From positions 1 to 18,007 of the forward strand of contig JALVCR010000020.1 of NCBI GenBank assembly GCA_027009865.1: a stretch of 18,007 nt of DNA, in the 5' to 3' direction. The stretch comes from Campylobacterales bacterium (GTDB lineage Bacteria > Campylobacterota > Campylobacteria > Campylobacterales > JAADDG01). Position numbers and translations under genes: made by a program. Positions within the stretch are counted from its first letter, which is position 1; each line of letters begins with the position of its first letter. Below the pieces are notes generated by a model. That model had not been told where the DNA came from. It did not search any database and saw only the letters and a program-made list of their open reading frames with translations. Shown here piece after piece: positions 15,199-18,007 of the stretch.

Positions 15199-15870
15199 AT
15201 GAGGATATTGATTGTAGAAGATGAAGTTACTTTGAACAAAACCATTGCAGAAGGTTTGCAAGAGTTTGGTTATCAAACCGACAGTTCGGAGAACTTCAAA
15301 GACGCCGAGTATTATATCGGTATTAGAAACTACGATTTGGTTCTTACCGATTTAATGCTTCCAGACGGCGACGGACTCGATCTTATCACTCTGGTTAAGC
15401 AAAAATCTCCAAGAACAGCATGCGTGGTATTGTCCGCAAAAGATGACAGAGAGAGCGAAATAAAAGCTCTTAAAGCCGGAGCGGACGACTATATCAAAAA
15501 GCCTTTCGATTTTGAGGTTTTGGTTGCAAGAATAGAAGCAAGACTGAGATTTGGAGGCACAAACGTTATTAAGATAGAGGATCTTGTAATAGATCCTGAC
15601 GAAGAGAAAATTACCTATAAAGGCAAAGAGATAGAGTTAAAAGGTAAACCTTTTGAAGTTCTAACACATCTTGCAAGACATAGCGATCAAATCGTATCAA
15701 AAGAGCAGCTCCTTGACGCTATCTGGGAAGAACCTGAACTTGTTACTCCAAATGTAATCGAAGTTGCCATCAATCAAATAAGACAAAAAATGGATAAGCC
15801 TCTTAACATCTCAACAATTGAGACGGTAAGAAGAAGAGGCTATAGATTTTGCTTTCCAAAACGAGCATAA
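15199..15870 (+). CDS. cosR: CosR/HsrA-type OmpR-family response regulator with intact phosphoacceptor
   Basis: A 223-residue response regulator. Receiver (1-120) has the full acidic pocket: E7, D8, D51, S79 and K101. The winged-helix DNA-binding half (about 125-223) looks nearly identical to C. jejuni CosR and H. pylori HsrA as I remember them, including the F-E-V-L-T-H-L-A-R-H-S and T-P-N-V-I-E-V-A-I-N segments. In those species the regulator is essential, lacks a cognate kinase and has a degenerate receiver. It controls oxidative stress and central metabolism genes. Here Asp51 is present and a histidine kinase gene overlaps the 3' end by 22 bases, so it is probably phosphorylated. From memory the neighbours folB, ferredoxin and ppx match the Campylobacter locus. 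Confidence 0.93.
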   Translation: MRILIVEDEVTLNKTIAEGLQEFGYQTDSSENFKDAEYYIGIRNYDLVLTDLMLPDGDGLDLITLVKQKSPRTACVVLSAKDDRESEIKALKAGADDYIKKPFDFEVLVARIEARLRFGGTNVIKIEDLVIDPDEEKITYKGKEIELKGKPFEVLTHLARHSDQIVSKEQLLDAIWEEPELVTPNVIEVAINQIRQKMDKPLNISTIETVRRRGYRFCFPKRA

Positions 15871-17186
15871 AACGGAAATTTATCATTCAATTAGTAGTCG
15901 CTTCGGCGGCTCTAATTGTGATATTTTCCATACTACTTTACAATTATATTAAAATAACGATTTACGAAGATATCAGTAATGAACTTCTAAGAGAAGCTGA
16001 ATATATTAAAGCAAATCACTTCGTAAACAACAAATATATAAATCCATTTAAAAAAAAATCTTCACTGTTTGGCGAAACAGAACTTGGAAGTCTGGGAAAA
16101 ACTGCTACAGGGCTTAAAGTATCCGTAACAATAAGACCTGGAAAAAAAAGATATTTTTTTGAACAAAACGTAAGATACAATAAAATATATCTTGTTATAT
16201 ACTACCCTATAGATAAAAAAAGCTTTAGATTTTTAAGAATAGCAAAAGATATCACAGATACCGAAAAATTGTTTGACAGAGTCTCCAAAGCCATCACGAT
16301 AGGAATAGGCGTAGCAATATTTTTTATAGTATTTTATGCTCTCTTTTTAACCCAAAATCTTCTAAGCCCGATAACCGCCTTATCTGATAAGTTATCTAAA
16401 ATGAATGAGACTTTCCTAAAACATATAGATTTAAAAGATTTGCCTGACGAGTTTAAATCATTAGGGGAGAGCGTAAACAAATTAATTGACAGAATCCAGA
16501 CTTTTATAAAATATCAAAAAGAGCTTTTTATAGGAGTAGCACACGAACTTAAAACCCCTCTTGCCGTTATGAAAACAAAAAACGAAGTTACGCTTCTTAG
16601 AAAAAGAGAGCCCGAAAAGTATAAAGAGGTTTTGAGACTAAATAATCAGACAATTGACGAGATGAATAAAATGATAAGCAACATCTTAGAGATTGGAAGA
16701 CAGGAAGGAGCCCAGTTTGAAGAGCCGGTAGAGCTTGATTTGATAGAGTTTTTAAAAGAAAGAGCTAATAATTTTAAAATGCTTGCAAGAGGAGAAGGCA
16801 AAGATGTAGTTACCGATCTAAAACCTCAAAAATATTGCCTTTTAATTCAAAAAACTCTTTTAGTCCATATTCTTCAAAATTTTGTTCAAAATGCTATAAA
16901 ATTTACTCCAAAAGGCAAAAAGGTAATGGTAAAAAGCTACCCTAAAGATAATGGACTTATGATAGAGGTAATAGATGAGGGAATAGGAATTGACGAGAGC
17001 AAAGATCTGTTTGCTCCTTTTAAGAGATTTGGCAATAAAAGCGGCGCTGGACTTGGTTTATTTTTGGCAAAATCGGCAGCCGATGCCATAGGTGCCACAA
17101 TAGATATAAAAAATAGAAAGGATGGCACATCGGGAGCCGTGGCAAGCCTCTTTATCCCAGCTCAAAGCAAATGCCCCATAGAATAA
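15849..17186 (+). CDS. Membrane sensor histidine kinase, partner of the CosR-like regulator
   Basis: A 445-residue kinase. Order: basic N-terminus, membrane segment 1 (about 12-36), a periplasmic sensor of about 110 residues (37-147), membrane segment 2 (about 148-172), a HAMP-like linker, the H-box G-V-A-H-E-L-K-T-P-L with phosphorylated H232, and a HATPase domain. That domain has the N-box (N344 and N348), D-E-G-I-G-I (376-381), F-A-P-F (388-391) and GAGLGLFLAKS (399-409). The start is TTG at 15849, inside the regulator gene, with AGAGG about 9 bases upstream; the first ATG codon is residue 185. The sensor domain has no motif I can name. Confidence 0.92.
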   Translation: MLSKTSIKRKFIIQLVVASAALIVIFSILLYNYIKITIYEDISNELLREAEYIKANHFVNNKYINPFKKKSSLFGETELGSLGKTATGLKVSVTIRPGKKRYFFEQNVRYNKIYLVIYYPIDKKSFRFLRIAKDITDTEKLFDRVSKAITIGIGVAIFFIVFYALFLTQNLLSPITALSDKLSKMNETFLKHIDLKDLPDEFKSLGESVNKLIDRIQTFIKYQKELFIGVAHELKTPLAVMKTKNEVTLLRKREPEKYKEVLRLNNQTIDEMNKMISNILEIGRQEGAQFEEPVELDLIEFLKERANNFKMLARGEGKDVVTDLKPQKYCLLIQKTLLVHILQNFVQNAIKFTPKGKKVMVKSYPKDNGLMIEVIDEGIGIDESKDLFAPFKRFGNKSGAGLGLFLAKSAADAIGATIDIKNRKDGTSGAVASLFIPAQSKCPIE

Positions 17187-17289
17187 TAATATTTTCAATC
17201 ATTTTAATAATTTTTTGATTTAAATTCTATATAAGGAATAATAGTGTATAAATTCCGTTAAAAATTCAAAAACAAAGGAAAGAGGGAAA
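17187..17289 (+). promoter_or_regulatory. Intergenic region with possible ferredoxin promoter
   Basis: This is a 103-base AT-rich gap. TGTATAAAT near 17245-17253 is a possible -10. The ribosome-binding site AAAGGAAAGAGGG lies just before the ATG at 17290. TTTAAATTC at 17219-17227 also occurs upstream of the response regulator (15140-15148). No convincing terminator is seen after the kinase gene. Confidence 0.3.
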
Positions 17290-17541
17290 ATGTCACTATT
17301 AATAACCGATGAGTGCATAGCGTGTGATGCTTGCAGAGAAGAGTGCCCTACGGGAGCTATAGAAGAAGCGGATCCTATCTATATCATAGATCCGGATATC
17401 TGCACCGAATGTGTGGGATATTTCGACGAACCACAATGCATAGCGGTCTGCCCAGTAGATTGCATTATCCCAGATCCAGATAATGTTGAGACAATAGAAG
17501 AGCTAAAACTTAAATTTAAACAGCTCGAAGGAAAAGAGTAA
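17290..17541 (+). CDS. 2[4Fe-4S] ferredoxin, YfhL-like
   Basis: An 83-residue soluble electron carrier. The first cluster motif is C9-x2-C12-x2-C15-x3-C19-P. The second is C38-x2-C41-x8-C50-x3-C54-P, with the long x8 spacing typical of the YfhL/Allochromatium-type ferredoxins. A further cysteine, C58, follows. The C-terminal helix is acidic and lysine-rich. Strong Shine-Dalgarno. Campylobacter has a ferredoxin (fdxB) in the same place beside cosR, as I recall. The electron partner cannot be told from the window. Confidence 0.93.
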   Translation: MSLLITDECIACDACREECPTGAIEEADPIYIIDPDICTECVGYFDEPQCIAVCPVDCIIPDPDNVETIEELKLKFKQLEGKE

Positions 17542-17543
17542 CT

Positions 17544-18007
17544 TTGGCTAAAAGAACGGCCGTCATAGATATAGGCTCAAACTCTTTAAGATTAGTCGTT
17601 TACGAAAAGACGAGCCGTTTTGCCTTTCATCTGATATACGAAACCAAAAGCAAAGCGAGAATCTCTGAAGGGACATACCTAAACAAAGGCTACCTTCAAG
17701 AGATTCCTATGCAAAGAGCTTTTGAAACATTAAAAGAGTTCTCCAAAATAATAAAAAATCTAAAATGCAAAAAAACCTTATGCATAGCCACTTCGGCTCT
17801 AAGAGACGCTCCAAACAAATCTGAGTTTATAAACCGCGTAAAAAAAGAGCTATCCATTTCAATAAAAGTAATTGACGGAGAAAAAGAGGCATATTTTGGA
17901 GCGGTAGCCGCAAATAATCTAATTTATAAACAAAAATGCGCAATTACGATAGATATCGGGGGAGGTTCCACGGAATTTGCCCTGTTACAAAACGGGGAAA
18001 TTATAAA
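17544..18007 (+). CDS. Ppx/GppA-family exopolyphosphatase/guanosine pentaphosphatase, N-terminal part
   Basis: An open frame that runs off the window after about 154 codons. It starts at TTG (17544), 3 bases past the ferredoxin stop, with GGAAAAGAG a few bases upstream. The N-terminus A-V-I-D-I-G-S-N-S-L-R-L-V-V is the phosphate-1 motif of the actin-like ASKHA fold in this family. I-A-T-S-A-L-R-D-A (near 82-90) and I-D-G-E-K-E-A follow. I-D-I-G-G-G-S-T-E-F is the phosphate-2 motif close to the window edge. The family degrades polyphosphate or pppGpp; which one cannot be said here. The full protein should be roughly twice or more this length. Confidence 0.9.
   Translation, partial: MAKRTAVIDIGSNSLRLVVYEKTSRFAFHLIYETKSKARISEGTYLNKGYLQEIPMQRAFETLKEFSKIIKNLKCKKTLCIATSALRDAPNKSEFINRVKKELSISIKVIDGEKEAYFGAVAANNLIYKQKCAITIDIGGGSTEFALLQNGEII

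Noticed and set aside
17190..17222. AATCA...TGATT stem after the kinase gene as a terminator
   Set aside because: A 5-base AT stem around a long loop is too weak, and no U-tract is properly placed.

Overview
This 18 kb window is a housekeeping segment of an AT-rich chromosome (roughly one third G+C by eye). It most likely comes from a member of the Campylobacterota (Epsilonproteobacteria). Four things point there: the gene order lpxC-tsaB-thrB-ylxR-infB-rbfA-rimP, which from memory matches Campylobacter jejuni Cj0132-Cj0138 and Helicobacter pylori HP1053-HP1046; a shortened TsaB; a response regulator whose DNA-binding half looks almost identical to CosR/HsrA; and heavy use of AGA and TTG start codons. 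A deeper-branching free-living member of the phylum is plausible, because the CosR-like regulator still has a phosphoacceptor site and a partner kinase. I cannot place it to genus.

Layout: (1) 5-430, a Fur/PerR-family regulator on +. (2) 427-11032, twelve tightly packed genes on -. In transcription order they are a DHH phosphoesterase, an M23 peptidase, minC, lpxC, tsaB, thrB, ylxR, infB, rbfA, rimP, ribD and a secreted MORN-type repeat protein. Most junctions overlap by 4-8 bases. (3) 11125-14020, nadA-nadC-flhB, also on -, read from a divergent promoter region at 14021-14185. (4) 14186-18007, plsY-folB, then a CosR-like response regulator with its histidine kinase, a 2[4Fe-4S] ferredoxin, and the start of a Ppx/GppA phosphatase, all on +. 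There is no RNA gene, insertion sequence, CRISPR array or gene-free stretch above 300 bases. The longest gap is the 165-base nadA/plsY divergent region.

The large minus-strand block joins translation initiation and ribosome maturation (infB, rbfA, rimP, ylxR), tRNA t6A modification (tsaB), lipid A and peptidoglycan work (lpxC, M23), division-site placement (minC), and amino-acid and riboflavin synthesis (thrB, ribD). The plus-strand block pairs phospholipid and folate genes with a two-component system.

No wholly new system is evident. The observations most worth a second look are: an inverted repeat whose dyad axis sits exactly on the overlapping stop codons of two convergent genes; a tsaB frame that appears to start at ATA; a CosR/HsrA orthologue with an intact phosphorylation site beside a histidine kinase; four identical TGGTATAAT motifs, all on one strand, three of them at internal positions of the long operon; and a higher-order A-B-A-B repeat in the secreted MORN-like protein. 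Seven of 22 genes appear not to start with ATG.
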